Source: Ixodes scapularis (taxonomy: Eukaryota; Arthropoda; Arachnida; Ixodida; Ixodidae). Taken from it: DNA of 64,000 bases. The notes under the pieces were generated by a model. It saw nothing but the letters and a program-made list of their open reading frames with translations. It was not told the DNA's origin and ran no database searches. The position numbers were made by a program, and so were the translations under genes. This document shows, piece by piece, positions 19,215 to 31,712 of the stretch. Within the stretch, counting starts at the first letter, position 1; every line of letters begins with the position of its first letter. The stretch is from the NCBI RefSeq assembly GCF_016920785.2, contig NW_024609884.1, positions 85,490,069-85,554,068 on the forward strand, given 5' to 3'.

Positions 19215-21410
19215 GGATGACGCTTAGTGAAATCCCTCTAGAGAGGGATTTCACTCATTCACTCAGAGGGATTTCACGCAGACTTGCCTCGTTCTCGTAC
19301 CAAGGTGTGATCAGTACGCAAGTTCCATATCGCATGCGAACCGATCAGGGTCAGGAACTCGTAACATGTGCTCTGTTGCTTTTCCGGTGTTTCAAGAAAC
19401 TTTATGCTCACCAGGTTTGGTATAGCTCGATCCGAAGCTCCGCGCATAGCTGTGCCCAAAATAGTTCTTCATTGGTGCAATTCATGAATGTACGTTGCAG
19501 TGTTTCTGAAACAGGGCAAATGACGCAATTGACTCCACAAGGCACAAAAAAACCTTTTTCTTCCTCCCAGGTCTTCACCTGCAGAACTTCGGGGTGAAAG
19601 CGCACGAAAAAATTCTTTCTCCCTTTCCGAACTTTCCCTTTCCAGACGCTTTAACACGCCCGACTTTTCGCAGCCAGGAAATAGTTGGCGATACATTGGA
19701 GGCGGCATTACAAGATCCAGAGTGTCCCAAATAAAGACGTCTGCGTTTGACGGGGTTTAGGTATTCCCACGAAAAACGTTCTTCAAAAAAGCGAATCGCA
19801 TCTCTAATTTCTTTCTAGTATCGTAGGATCGAGGTCTTTCCTGGAGTGCCAACGGTCTCTTTCGTCCAAGAAGCCAGATATGATCCACCGAGCTCTTTCA
19901 ACGCCGCTGTCAACACCGGGCTGGTTGCTTTGTTTCGGAAGACACGGAAACGTTGCAGTTTCAATTCTATGTCTAAGTTTACAAGTTTCAGCCCTCCTTT
20001 ATGCTTACTGATAGAGAGATTGTTTCTACGCATCCTTTCAAACCTACAGCCCCACACAAACTTCGCACAAAACCGATGCACTTTTTTTTTACATTGAGTG
20101 GCCTGCATGGAACAGTTTGCACCGAATATCAGACAGTGGAAAAAAAAATACTGCATTGCCAATAAAAGCTCTGTTCAGTAGCGGTACGTATTTGACCTGC
20201 CATTCTGGAAGTTTAGCCCTCAGTGTGCTCTGGTGAATGCCATCCTGTCCGGTCCTTAGCTGCTCTGTGCCCAGCCCAACCCCAAGGTAGTTGGAGATTG
20301 ATGTGAATCACACGATACCCAAGAAATGTTCTGGCTTGGATGCCCACGGCCCCAGCCAGGCTCCGACAGACTTTTGGGGGTTCATCTCAGCTCCAGAAAC
20401 GTCACTAAACGGCCTTAGAAGTCCTACCGCCCGCAATATTTCTTTGTGAGTTTGGCCAATTAGGGTGACGTCATCCGCGTAAGCTAGCAGCCGTGCTGAC
20501 GTTTTACCCAGGTTTGCGCCCTTTATGATGTGGTCATTCAAGAATATGCCTTACTTTCTGGCAGATAGATAGCAAAAAGTATGGGCGACATTGTGCATCC
20601 TTGGCGTACCGACGACTTCACGGGAATGGAGCGTGACTTGCGTCCATTGATTAAGATCCGTGTGCTTATCACTCTAAAGAAAGCCCGTGCGTCTGCTTTC
20701 CCGCACAACACTCGAAGAACCAATCACCGCAACTTACGGAGGCAGCTTAGCGAATGACGATGCCGAAACATATGTTTATACCAAAAGATGCAGTCTGAGT
20801 TGTGACATTAAGGAATGCAAAGCGTCACGCTTGCATTGCTTAGTATCACAACTCAGACTGCGTTTTTTGGTCTAAACGTATGTTTCGGCATCGTCATTCG
20901 CTGATCTGCCTCCGTAAGTTGCGGTGATTGGCTCTCCGAGTGTTGCGCAGGAAAGCAGACGCACGGGCTTTTTTTAGAGTATGTCCCTGTAACATATTTT
21001 AATGAAATTGACCAGAAATTATTCGACTCCACAGTGCTCTAATAATAAAAATAAAAAGAAGTGACACTTTATCAAACGCTTTTTTTCAAATTTATTTGTA
21101 GGTCAGCCGTCGGTTCTGCCGTTTCCGCTATAATCCTCATTGTATGCAGATTAGTGAATATCGACCTGCTTTTAAAACCATACGTTTGATGATTTCCAAC
21201 TGGTATGAAATGCAACTTCCATGTGGTTTGATATAATTTTTGCTAGCATCTTATAATCCGTTATCAGAAGGGTGATGGTCGAAAGTCTTCGCTGGTTCTG
21301 ATTGACACCTCGCTTTTCCGTTTCGGAAGTAGTACCGTTGGTCGCCTGTCGCATTGAAGGTGAAAGAAGGTTTCGGTTATATATATATCCGCATACACTA
21401 TCGTTCAAAC
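19215..21410 (-). pseudogene. Tx1/L1-type LINE fragment, interrupted by an HP element
   Basis: Read on the minus strand: RT block ITLLITDYKMLAKII (about 21290), a decayed KAFDKV-type block near 21070, the HP insertion (20981-20670), RT block SVRQGCTMSPILFAIYL (about 20600), YADD in LLAYADDVTLIGQT (about 20475), then SGAEMNPQKS. Further down are a KFVWG/GGLKLVNL region (20090-19980) and a C-terminal zinc-knuckle-like C-x2-C (CVICPVSET, about 19515). The YRPITLLNTDYKI-like block is diagnostic of the L1/Tx1 group. Multiple stops and frameshifts; 5' end and ORF1 absent. Confidence 0.75.
20670..20981. mobile_element. HP foldback MITE, complete copy inside a LINE
   Basis: Arms of about 145 bp (CACTCTAAAGAAAGCCCGTG to GGAATGCAAAG and back) are nearly perfectly complementary. 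It interrupts the RT domain of the Tx1/L1-type LINE. Target duplication is not clear. Confidence 0.9.
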
Positions 21411-21914
21411 CGGGACTAGTTCCGATGGAAACATATTGTAGGAACCCGCACCAAGAAATTGCAAAAAATATTATTTATTTATTTATTAATCAAGCTTTTA
21501 TGTTAGTTGAAGTTCAAAAATAAAAAAATAAAAACCTAAATTACACAGAAGCTTTCACGAGTAAAAGTACGCGACGAGATGTCTGGTAAATTAGTAAAAA
21601 CAAAAAAAAACAAAAAAAAAACAAGGACTTTCTATCTTTAAAACTATAAAAGCAAACTTGCACTGGACACCAAGAGGACTATAGTCTTAAAAAAATAAAA
21701 TTTCCTAAATACGTACAGACCCTCCTAAAATGTAGAACACTATGAAGGAATTGATGTCAATAAATCAAGTGTTCATTCCAGAAGAGCTCGACATTGACGG
21801 TCATATGACGCCTAATCCTCACTGCCGAACTTGTTTAAATATTTTTTGCCACCTGGTGCTTCTTAATCATCGTTCTGTACAGTAATAGTCAATTACTTAT
21901 CGGGTATTTTCCCA
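21411..21914. other. No gene seen
   Basis: AT-rich with TTTATT and A-run stretches; nothing supported. Confidence 0.4.
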
Positions 21915-22215
21915 GGTAACTTTGAAACTTGCCAAAGTTTCCGTTATCCAGAAAGGTGGTGCATTTGAAAACCTCAGCAACTATAACCATATACCATGTC
22001 ATACACCATGTAATAAGGACACAACCGAGCATCAGTTTGACTTTCAAAAGAGTAAGTCAACTCAGTCAGTCTTGATGCGAATTAAAGGCAAAATTATAAT
22101 TTAAGGCCAAACATACACAATTTGAGTTTTCTTGGGTTTTAGAAAGGCATTTTATTATATTCAACATGAAATCTTACGAAACAAAAAGTTAGCTTCGAAT
22201 GGAATTAGACGGGTG
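21915..22215 (+). pseudogene. LINE reverse transcriptase fragment
   Basis: Translated pieces AKVSVIQKGG, NLSNYNHI, FDFQKSKSTQSVL, FLGF-stop-KAFYYIQHEIL and KLASNGIRR follow the RT order (motifs 1-3) of a CR1/Jockey-type element. Stops interrupt it and no YADD block follows. Confidence 0.65.
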
Positions 22216-23392
22216 CGTGACACTGCGGTCATGCTCCACGGACGCGCGCGCAAGGCGCGCGCGCAAGCATCCTGCTCCTGCTTAGTCCTGCGTAACGTTG
22301 GCTCCTGCTGCGAGCGGCGAGCTTCCTCGCGTGGCTCGTGCCGAGTTAACGAAAGTGGCTGTGATGGAACTTCCAGCGCACCACCGGCACCAAACGGCGC
22401 AGCGTCGAAGCTTGGCTTGAGCTGTTCGAGGGTCAAACACATCCGAGTAGTACGCATAAACCTCGTAGCGCCCTACTCCCCATTCAGCAGTTTTATCAGT
22501 TTCCAGGCGACGCAGCATGTGTCGACGGCCACTCGCTCCGCTGTTCGCATTTCATTCGAACCCGATAGTAATATACCATGCCTTCCGAAGAAACATTTTT
22601 TTATAAAATAATTTATTTTAGCTATGACTTTGTTTATTTATTTAATGATCACCAGTTTTGCAGGAATGAAGGAAGTCCTGTATTTCTAGTAATATGACTT
22701 TGCTTACCTTGTTTATTCACCAAAAATGTTTGAGATGTGGGAATAGCAAAAGCTGTTCTCTTGCAGTTAACGGGACGTTTTGTAGTGTGTGTTTAAGGCA
22801 AAACAACGTGTGTGTTTTTTTGTGTAACAAAACTTTGTGTGTTTTTACACACAATACAAGTATCTTTAGATAATTTATTTACCGAACATGTGTGTTGTTG
22901 ACGAATAACATAACCCCTGTTTTTTAACCGATAAGCTTGTCTGTACCTAACAGAACCTTTTCCTTATTTTGCCCGAAATTTTCAGGATATTTCATGTTAT
23001 ATTACAAGCTTTTTTTCTTTCCTGCAGCATGGCATATTTGATATGGCCGACGAAAAACTAATAAAACATATCTACCTCCAAATAGCAAAAGAAAAATAGA
23101 GGTGAGGCAAAACGAGAATGGGCGATGGTTACGCTTATATTCTAAATCTATTCTGTTGGCGTGGCGATGGTGTAAAACAATGTTTTCGCCCATTCTGAAA
23201 GTGTCGACATACAAAATGGCGGAGCCCTCGTGGAAAAGGTGTATACTTAGGGTTGTTGTAATATCCAATGCCCACTGCACGCGCTCTTTGCAAAAAAAAA
23301 AGAAATAAATAAAAATAGTGTATAACAAAATACCGTCGTAGCACCGTAAATGCCTAGAGCTCGTATCGGGAGATGCGCTTTAACGCGCTCCG

Positions 23393-23424
<32 letters not shown>

Positions 23425-24030
23425 AAAGAAACAAATGAAACAACTGCGTTTGTATCAAAACAGGTGTTTATTTGTTCACGATTTTCGAACGCTTGCGTTC
23501 ACACACCCAACGCCGATGCCCAACGACTTCGCCGTGCCTTGTCGCAACTATCGCTCTGACTATAGTGTGGATTAACATAGGACTATTTAATTTTTGTTGG
23601 TGTTTATCCCATGCAGTGGTGGACGCTCATAACTGACCTTTTCAATTCAGGTTCTTCGCCAGCTACGGCCAGCTCACTCGCCCTGCGGCGTGTAATTGCG
23701 GCGACAACCTGCCCCACCGTCGTGACGACGGAAACGCCATTGATGTCAGCGTCCATCCGACGGACACAACTGTTGCTGGTGAGCCGTTGTCTGCACGTTA
23801 TTGCCATAGATGAGCGAACATTATAAGCTATGACTAGGGTTCCTTGTTTTCGGTAAATACGGGTAAAACTAAAAAAAAAAATAATCCCCCAGCCGGTTTC
23901 TATCAAGTCGGGGAAAACCACAACATTTCGACTTCAAGCCGTCCTCTAATGGGAAATACCCAAGCTTGACGGGAAGAAAATATTTGTCTGCAGCTTTATT
24001 TTCTGTTCACCTAGAGGCTAGAACACAGTT
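22216..24030. other. No gene supported; GC-rich block then AT-rich
   Basis: 22220-22560 is GC-rich with a small hairpin (GCGCGCGC-AAG-GCGCGCGC) and open frames on both strands that I do not recognise. 22600-23390 is AT-rich. A C homopolymer lies at 23394-23414. 23600-23920 has overlapping open frames with no clear family. Confidence 0.4.
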
Positions 24031-24214
24031 AAGGCCCGTTCACACACTTGCGTTTGACTACAACCGACTGAGACACGACCGGTTTTTAAGCCTCTTGTGA
24101 TGGCGTACGACCAGCTCCGCAGCAGCGCATCTGGTCGTAAGCTTCCGCAAGAGGCTTAAAAACGGATTTGTTTCAGTTGGTCGTGCTCGGTTGAAAGTGT
24201 GTGAACGGTCCCTT
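24031..24214. mobile_element. GGCCCGTTCACAC-type foldback, complete copy
   Basis: Ends AAGGCCCGTTCACACACTT and its near-complement AAGTGTGTGAACGGTCCCTT; inner arms around TTTTTAAGCCTCTTG also pair. No coding. A partial relative is at 34086-34215. Confidence 0.75.
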
Positions 24215-24216
24215 GC

Positions 24217-24637
24217 AGTGAACTAGAGGAGGGGTGGTGAGATCAGGCACCGACGCGCGCTAAGCATTGCTGTGAAGCGGCGAGTGTGGAAAGGTCCCGT
24301 ATGTACGCAACGGCGCTGCAGGAGCATTGGCTGGAGGATCCGAGTGTTCAGAAAGCCCTCGACAAGCAGGTTTGGCCTGGCGCTTTGGCAGCGAGAACTG
24401 GCTCTCGTTCGGATCCTTCCCCCGTGTTTTCTGTTGCGTATGTCGATTGAAGTGCAGTGCCGAATCGACTACGACGACAACGAAACGACGACGACGACAA
24501 CGACAGAAGCGCAGCAAATGCTGTGCGTATCATGCGCTACTACAGTCCTTGCTTTAGTGGCGCCCTCTCGTGCCGTCGACACGGTGTGCGGTAGCCGTGA
24601 GCACTCGCTGAGCTCACTACTTCTCCTCTAGTTCACT
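24217..24637. mobile_element. 421-bp foldback element
   Basis: Inverted ends AGTGAACTAGAGGAG at left and its complement CTCCTCTAGTTCACT at right, extending to GGTGAG/CTCACT. The interior has a (GAC)n-like tract. The 24031 element ends 2 bp upstream. Confidence 0.65.
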
Positions 24638-26669
24638 CTTTAACGCAGTCTCAAAAGCGAGGCTTCTTTCGCGGAACCACATGGTACGTCTGGTTTCTCT
24701 TTCTTATCGGTACGGGGACGCCTTCCGAGTATTTGGGTCGCGTGTATGTTCAAGTGGAGGTTGGGGAAACCCATGCCCTATATTCTTAAACGTAAAAGCC
24801 CTGATAAACACCCAGTTTTCGTCCGACACAAAACTTTATACCGAAAAACGCCGAATTTGTGCTGGAAAAAATAAACCCCGTAAAAACACACCTTATAAGA
24901 AAAATAAAGCCACTAAACATGAAGCCCTAGCTATACATAGCGTTCCGTGTTTTATGGGTTTATTTTTCTTCGAATTCTGTGGGCGTTTTTTCGCGGCTTA
25001 TTTCAATAGTAGATTATGTGTTTCACGGTGTTGACTTCCGGCGTCTTAAAAACGTTTTCATTATGGCTTAAGTTGAAGAAAACCAGTACACGTGTATGGG
25101 ACTCACTAACCTCCAAGGATCATGGGTGTGCCTTGTCACTCGAAACCGTTCTGGTATGAATACGAGGAAGTGGTTCCCGAAGACAAAAAGCAGACTCGCG
25201 GACGGTTAAGTGCGGGCTGTGTCCCGAGTACCGACTCCCGAGCCAACACGATGTGTAGCTGTAGAGAAAGGGTTTTTCCCAGGGCTGGTCAACCCGAGGG
25301 AAATTTTCCAGATTAAGGCAATATCCAGTTCTATGTGGGAATAAGGGAAATCTCGCTAGTTTGAGGGAAAGTTTTGGGCATCGTACATATTTGGAAGTCA
25401 ATTACAATTTTTTTTTTTTGAGATAACATCGAATTTAGGTGACTTTTGCTACATTTGGGTTATTCCCTCCATCCGTTTGGTGGTTTTTTGTGCTACTATT
25501 TGGCAACACCCAGGAGCACTCGAAAAACTTTTTTCGGCATAATCAGTTTTCATCACCCTCGTAAAAACTATGGAGGCAGAGACCAGTCACCTCTAAGCTT
25601 CTGAGAGCGCTGCTGCGCCTTCTCGAAAAAGAAAGCTTGGTTGGGTACACAAAGAAATACTGCGATGTCTGGAGGTATACACACTTACCATGTCCAAGAT
25701 ACAGGCTTACCACGACTAATAATATTTCGCGAAGTGCCGTGCACGAAATGGTGCTTACTGTGTGTCGTGTTCCGTGTGTTCCAGTTTGAAAACTCTAGCT
25801 TGTGTTACACTTTTTGTTTGGACTGGCTATTATAAAAAGCGCTAAAGAAGTCATTAAAGCAATACCATGTTCTGATGAAGTGCATAACAAAGATAGGCAA
25901 AGATAGGGTTTCATTTGCGAGTTTGTTACCGGGAGTCAAGCTCCCGGTAACACTTCCCCTCGCCAGGTTTGCTTTGACCACTGTTTTGGCCCTAATAAAC
26001 TCATTTTTGCAAAACGTATACCGCGAGGCGTAAAGGCTATATAATAATCTCTCACCGTAAAAATGGAATTGATGCAGAAAACAGCGAATATTTAGTATTA
26101 TATAATTATTTGGGCAAGCGAGGGAAATTGCGGCAGAAATAGGGACATTTCCAGCGTCAGCTAGGGAAATTTTGACTTTCCGTGTTGGCAGCCCGGGTTC
26201 TTCCCTTGAAACTGAAGTTTTTCTCGTTCGTCTTTCAAAAAAAAAAAAAAAAAAAAAAACTTTATTTTGTTTTATATATATATATTTTTTTTTAGGTTTT
26301 GATCAAAACCGGAGAGGGGGATGTTTTTGGGAGATTGTCGGTGTATACCAAAATCACGGAACACGAGTTGTAACTTAAAAATAAACAATGTTGTAATGAC
26401 CACCTTCAAATTTTTGTCCTGAATTTATTAATGTATTGAGAAGGTTCACTTGTATTCATACATTAGCTTGTTCCTGGTTATGCTGGAAGCCTAATATTTA
26501 ATCTTTTTTTTTTTTTAAATTAGCGCTGATTCAAATAAAAAAAAAAAAATAGAGAGCACGCCGTAAAAGGAGTGAAAGACCATCGCAACGAAATACTGTT
26601 AGTAGTCATTTTATTATCCTAAAGTGCATTACAACGTTCTACAAGATAAGTTGGCAACAATAAGAGCTA
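24638..26669. other. No gene seen
   Basis: AT-rich, with a perfect small hairpin GTTACCGGGAG / CTCCCGGTAAC at about 25925-25950, an A run near 26238-26259 and T/A runs near 26500-26550. No coding support. Confidence 0.5.
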
Positions 26670-26965
26670 AACAGGGTTTTCACGTGACATCATAGCCTAA
26701 AGCAAGTAGGGCTTGCGTGCACATATGGGCGGGCACTGCGCCATGCTGGTGGTCAAGAGTGATCGACACTGCGCATGCGCCGAGTGGCGGAGGTTTCTCC
26801 TTACATGCAACCTCTGCCACGGTGCCAGTGTGTGCTCACGACCACTGAAAAGCAAATGGGCAGCCCATCTTGTCAGCCAAACCTTGCAGCTGCTTCCGTT
26901 GTTGCTACAAATGGATCCCAGTTTCGAAGTCTAGGAGAAGATTGAAGGTCGATCTGGAATCTCTG

Positions 26966-27146
26966 AAGCCGTGCTCCTACAAAAGACAGCCTGCAGACAC
27001 TGTCTGAGGCATTTCTTGTGTGACGTCTGCGGACGTAATCTTCAAATGTATGAAGGAAACGTCTTTCGACCACCTCTGAGGCGCGTCCGCCGATGCCCTG
27101 CAGCGCCTCCTGTATGACGTCTGAACAGCATGACCGCGGCTCTAGG
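26966..27146. mobile_element. AAGCCGG-type foldback, diverged copy
   Basis: Shares CTACAAAAGACAGCCTGCAGAC and, inverted, GTCATGCTGTTCAGACGTCATAC with the copies at 28950 and 39249. Left end decayed. Confidence 0.55.
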
Positions 27147-27774
27147 GCGAGTTCTTTCTCTGGTGTTCCTGTCCGCACAAGTAAAGCCACGGAACTGAAA
27201 ATGGCTACTAGATAGTCCTTGCGAAGTTTAGTCATCTGCGACGCCGGGGGTTGTGATTGTAATTAAGACTGCTGTCGTCGTATAGTCCCTGTCGCTGGGC
27301 TTACGGAACCAGCAATACACACTTGTGTACAACCTGCATACTTTGTGTTCTTGGACGAGAAGACGAGCGATCCTCCAAGAAGCTGCCGCATTGCTATGCA
27401 TGCCAAGTATAGATTTTTTTTTTTTTTTTTTAATGTCCGGGGTTGCTTTCAAGTGTGGCTCGGGGAGTGGGGGGATGTACACAGGCGGTCCTAAACTATC
27501 TTGAAGTAGTCAAAATGAAAGTTCGAGTGGCGAGTGTCTTATCACTCTTCAGCCAAGGACATTGTGGCATCGATTGATAAGAAGGTCGGTGATAATGTAA
27601 AGTTTTGTGTGTCAGAGGAGAGCAGGGAGCCCAGCAAAGCCTCGCTCATAACTCGGGAAAAAGGGCCCTTCTCGTCAATGTTTCTAGCGTTGTGGATTCT
27701 TCGGACGCGCAGCGAAGGACCCCACTTTTTTAATGATAACGGAATTATGTTCAGCGCCCCTTTGAGCAGCCCAG
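27147..27774. other. No gene seen
   Basis: T homopolymer at about 27415-27432. Open frames overlap without recognisable motifs. Confidence 0.4.
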
Positions 27775-28440
27775 GACGTTCTAATCGCCAATTCCACTGG
27801 TCGTTTTGAAGCGCGCCGGGATCGACTTTTCTGAAGCGATCCTGTTTCACTGGCGATCGGGATCGAGACGGACGTGTTCCACGGTCGTTTTGGATTAGCT
27901 TCCGCTCCAGATCTCGATCTGGATCCGGGAAAAGTCGCTCCGCCGATTTCGGCGGATTCAACCGGAAACCAGCCGGGACAGCCCTCGGCGCACACGCGTG
28001 ACTTCCTTTCTCGTGGGGCATCTCGCCTGATCTCGCCCATCTCGCCTCAGGACTCGAGAATTCGTAATGGCCGCCTGTACCGCCCGCCTTATTGCTGCTG
28101 CTGCTTGACGACAGTTCGTCGTCAAGTTGCTCGAGCAGCTTCCGGCATTCCGGCAGTCTTTGCTAGAAACTCTTGAGCAATTCCTGCCGCTCGTGCGTCG
28201 AACACGGGTTAGCGCCGCGACTGCGAAAACGTCTTCGAAACGACCGCAGGGGCCGCGGAAAGGGGATTCCCCGGCAGGTCAATGACGGGAAGGCATTCGC
28301 CGATCCCGGAACAATGGTCATATTCCACTGGGGATCCGTAGGCGGCGCAACCCCGTTCGGATCGTGTGCTCCATTCCGGATCTGGTCAACTGACCCCGGC
28401 GCGCTTCAAAACGCCCAGTGTAATTCGCCATTAGTGTGAT
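27775..28440. mobile_element. ~660-bp foldback element
   Basis: Left end TAATCGCCAATTCCACTGG continuing to TTTTGAAGCGCGCCGGG; right end is the near-complement (CCCCGGCGCGCTTCAAAACG ... GAATTCGCCATTA-like). About 45-bp arms with a GC-rich interior. Open frames inside overlap; no transposase seen. Confidence 0.65.
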
Positions 28441-28949
28441 TGGGGTGACCAAATATTGCCATAATGTCGACCATGGTTGTCCATAAAGAGGCCTATAATG
28501 AAACGCTCGGACAGCGAATATTTCCTCGCTCCGCGTACTGAGTACGAATATTGAGCTGGCTTTTCGGGACCACGGCGTGTTCTAGACTAACCACATAACT
28601 ATCTCCGTTCTGTTTCCAGCCGGGGGACCAGCTTTGGTAGCCCCGCATTATAACGTTTCCCTCATGCACCTGACTGAGACGCGTCGCCCTCCAGCACCGA
28701 GCTGTCCACCACCCCAAGGCTCCGTGAACTACGTAAGGTTGCCGTAATGACAGTCCTCTAGGCTTTATATTTCCGTATACGTGGTCAAAATGTCCCCGTG
28801 TCTCCTTCCCGCAGGGCAGGGAGATAGCCAGTCACAGTGATCTACGGTGGCAACTTTGTAAACAAAAAAAAAAAAACACCGTATTATAAATTTATGGCAA
28901 GTCTCAAGTTTGAAAACGAAAACAGTGTATTCATAGTCACTGAAGGGTT
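28441..28949. other. No gene seen
   Basis: No coding or RNA feature supported. Confidence 0.4.
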
Positions 28950-29112
28950 AAAGCCGGGGTCATACTGCTCCCACGTCATACAAAAGACAGTCTGCAAACA
29001 ATCTGTGGTTCGAATGTCGCGTGCGAAGTTTCTCCTCGAACTCAATGCCATGCGGCATTCGAAGCACGGATCTCGCGGTGGTACGCGTTCTGAACTGTTT
29101 GCAGACTGTAAA
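28950..29112. mobile_element. AAGCCGG-type foldback, copy 2 (right end lost)
   Basis: Begins TTAAAGCCGGGGTCATACTG and carries the mirrored CAGTCTGCAAACAATC / GTTTGCAGACTGT pair. It then runs into the T1 sequence at 29113, so the right terminus is missing. Confidence 0.65.
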
Positions 29113-29763
29113 ACGAGCAGCGTTCTTCTCCTCAACTCGCAACCTGAACGAGCGGCCATGTGACCGTAGCAATTATATGCCGCCGATGTTTACCATAGCC
29201 ACGCGCCGGGGTTGGCAAAGCGCAGACACCCGCTAAGTTCCACGCATTCTTAGGGTTCGGGTATGGTCGTTATTGCAGCGATTGAACACGAGCCACTACC
29301 CGAATGATTGTCGACAAAATATCGTCACGGGGGGACTAAGCCAACGCTGCTAAATCCAAGATGATAGGTCATCAAGTTTTGCGAAAGATAGATTGAGAGA
29401 AAACGCTCACTTTCACTCTTGAAATTACACCGGAACAAAGAGGTTTCTTTGGTCAATGGCGTTGCGTGCGAGTACAGGGTATTTTCACTGACGTAATTCC
29501 GTTCACCATTTTGTTGTTATGAGCTGCCTGGCGCGTGCTTAAAGCGAGTATTCCGAAGATCTGCATGCCTTCCTCAAATCAGGAGTGGACGAAAGCTTGT
29601 AAGTTTAATCGCGCCTTCTTTCTTCTTTTTCTGATTAAAAAAAAAAACTCATTTTCACTTTATTGCTTTAACAACAAAATGGCTGATTGACGTCATGTGA
29701 AAACGCCCTATTTTTGTGTCCCACTGGTGCCAGTAAGCTCGTGTAAAGTGAAAAATATTCCAA
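29113..29763. mobile_element. T1 MITE copy, truncated and split
   Basis: T1 blocks from GAGCAGCGTTC to GTTGCGTGCGAGTA (29113-29475) and GCCAGTAAGCTCGTGTAAAG (about 29727-29763), separated by a foldback element at 29476-29709. Confidence 0.75.
29476..29709. mobile_element. AGGGTATTTTCAC foldback nested in T1
   Basis: Left AGGGTATTTTCACTGACGTA and CCATTTTGTTGTT; right AACAACAAAATGG and TGACGTCATGTGAAAACGCCCT. A related fragment (ACAGGGTTTTCACGTGACAT) is at about 26668. No coding. Confidence 0.7.
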
Positions 29764-29901
29764 CTTAAGAGGAGTGAGGCGAATCCCGAGCGCCTTCTTA
29801 TCACTCCGCTGCCAAGGGGACTGCGGCCTATCAGAAAGAAGGAATCACGGAGCATGAATAGAAAACACCCTGTGTTTCTGAAGATGTCCCTGACGACTAT
29901 A

Positions 29902-30090
29902 AAGGCCGGTTCTCACATGCAGCGAAGCGCTGATGTAGCGCTCCTCACGTGCCGTCAGCTACTTATCGTCTGCCATGAGCAACAGCTTTGACGGTGCGAT
30001 ACAAAGGTGGTGAACGCTCCCGTCAGCACGCGCTTAGCGCGAGGTAAGCGCTATGCTTGTAGCGCTCCGCTGCATGTGTGAACGGGCCTT
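29902..30090. mobile_element. GGCCGGTTCTCAC-type foldback
   Basis: Left AAGGCCGGTTCTCACATGCA plus GCGAAGCGCT; right AGCGCTCCGCTGCATGTGTG plus AACGGGCCTT. Short internal hairpins rich in AGCGCT. No coding. Confidence 0.7.
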
Positions 30091-31050
30091 ATCCCAGGTA
30101 GTATACCAGACAAGCGCCTAACTTGGCACAAGCATGACGATCCTAGGAGCCGGTTGCTTTCCGACGCGTGTGTCAGAATACTTTTCTTTAGCCTTTCTGC
30201 GACTTTTCCCGAGGCTCGCCACATAATTTCCAAAGGACCAGACTTGAGCCAAAGACGTATGAACCGAACAACCAGCAGTGACGCCTAAATCTGCCACTTG
30301 TTCGTCAATTCGCTCCAATACCATTGCCTGAGACGTGACCACCCGGATCTGCCTTTAGAGAAGGTCTATGAGAGTTTTCGTATATCGTTGCTGGGAGTAG
30401 CATGTTCGCTGAACGGTTCCCAGTCTCACAAATAAGCTATCATCATTGTTTCAAAGTATGAGAATGGTATATGCGAAGACGTTCCTCCCTGTCGTTTGAA
30501 ACCTCTAGAAATATAGAAATTTCGAGGTCTCGGTCTTTTTAAGAATGACAGGGCGTGGCTAATGAATATATTACTTATTGCTTCGCCATTGGATCCTGAC
30601 TACTTTCACACGATGAAACTGCGATCTTCTGATCAGTGTCATGATATCGTCGGGACTGGTCACTCCATTTCGTTCTTAAGTTGACAGTGTCCACACTGCG
30701 ATGTTGCGATGTTGTCAGCTTTAACCTAAGCTGGAACTCTTTTTTTTTTCTTTTTTCTTTGCAGCACTACCCATCCCTGCAACACATCAACCAGACAAGT
30801 CCATCCGTCGTGGTGGAACCGGCTTGCTTCGCCAGGAACTGAGCCTGCTTCCGCAGTACTTCGGTTCCTTCTTACCTTAACCGTCAACTGACCACACACT
30901 GCACCTGTCCATAAAGCATCCGCCGCCTTCACCTTTACGTGGTGTGTCAGAGTCTTTGGCCGTTAGCAACATCACGACAGAGAATGTCCATCTCCCGGTC
31001 GCCGGCGAGAAACAAACGGAAACGAAAGTTACTAGGAGAAGTAGATGACG
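30091..31050. other. No gene seen
   Basis: Downstream of the FAS1 gene's likely poly(A) site. No motif-bearing open frame. Confidence 0.45.
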
Positions 31051-31056
31051 TTTATT
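31051..31056 (-). terminator. Possible poly(A) signal of the FAS1 gene
   Basis: AATAAA on the minus strand, about 520 bp past the stop codon at 31579. It is the first canonical hexamer I noticed downstream; unproven. Confidence 0.35.
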
Positions 31057-31578
31057 GTGAAACTTCGCTCGAAACACCTATAAATAAGAAGACTGTTGTT
31101 GATACCCGAGGCCATCAATGACCTGTTCGCGAAAAAAAAAAAATATATGAGGGGCACGTTGCAACGGCATGCCGCAGTCTCTTCGCTTCCTCGGGAGTGC
31201 ATTAACGCCAGGACGTCGATCGCTACAAAGAAGCGCGGCATCCACTTTCGTCAGATGCCTGAACATGAGCGGGTTGTTGTGAGGGCGTCGAATCGTACCA
31301 GCGATTCGGACGTCACGATGCGGTAATGCGCCACTTTATGATGTGTTCGGGGTAGTACATGGCAGAAGAGCTGTTAAACCCGAAACGCTTGACACCATCA
31401 CCGTCGGTGGGGTGCGCGTGCGGGCGATGTGTTGGAAAACACTAACAAAATAAGCGAGCGCGTCCTGGCAGTTGAACGCGAGCAGGACGGAAGCGAAGGC
31501 TCGACAACTAGGGTGGCACGGGTGCCGCCTGCTGCGTGACCGAGGCACGTGTCCAAGGGGCCGCGTTGCGGGCTCGGC

Positions 31579-31712
31579 TCATGGCAGGACGACTCCGTTG
31601 CACCACTTGTGGTCTCCCGGGAGGAGGACCCAGTCGATGACGTGGACGACGCCGTTCGACGCAGGAATGTCGGCCCGGTACAGCGGGGAGTTGTTGGCTT
31701 CGTACAGGCGAC
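31579..31712 (-). CDS. FAS1 gene, last exon
   Basis: Acceptor ...GGCTCGCAG at 31713-31715. Encodes RRLYEANNSPLYRADIPAS, then NGVVHVIDWVLLP, the conserved H2 block closing a FAS1 domain, and a short tail (GDHKWCNGVVLP) to TGA at 31579-31581. Phase continues from the previous exon (C + GT gives Arg). Confidence 0.92.

Noticed and set aside
24272..24631. 119-codon frame with a threonine run
   Set aside because: The run is a (GAC/ACG)n repeat inside a foldback element.
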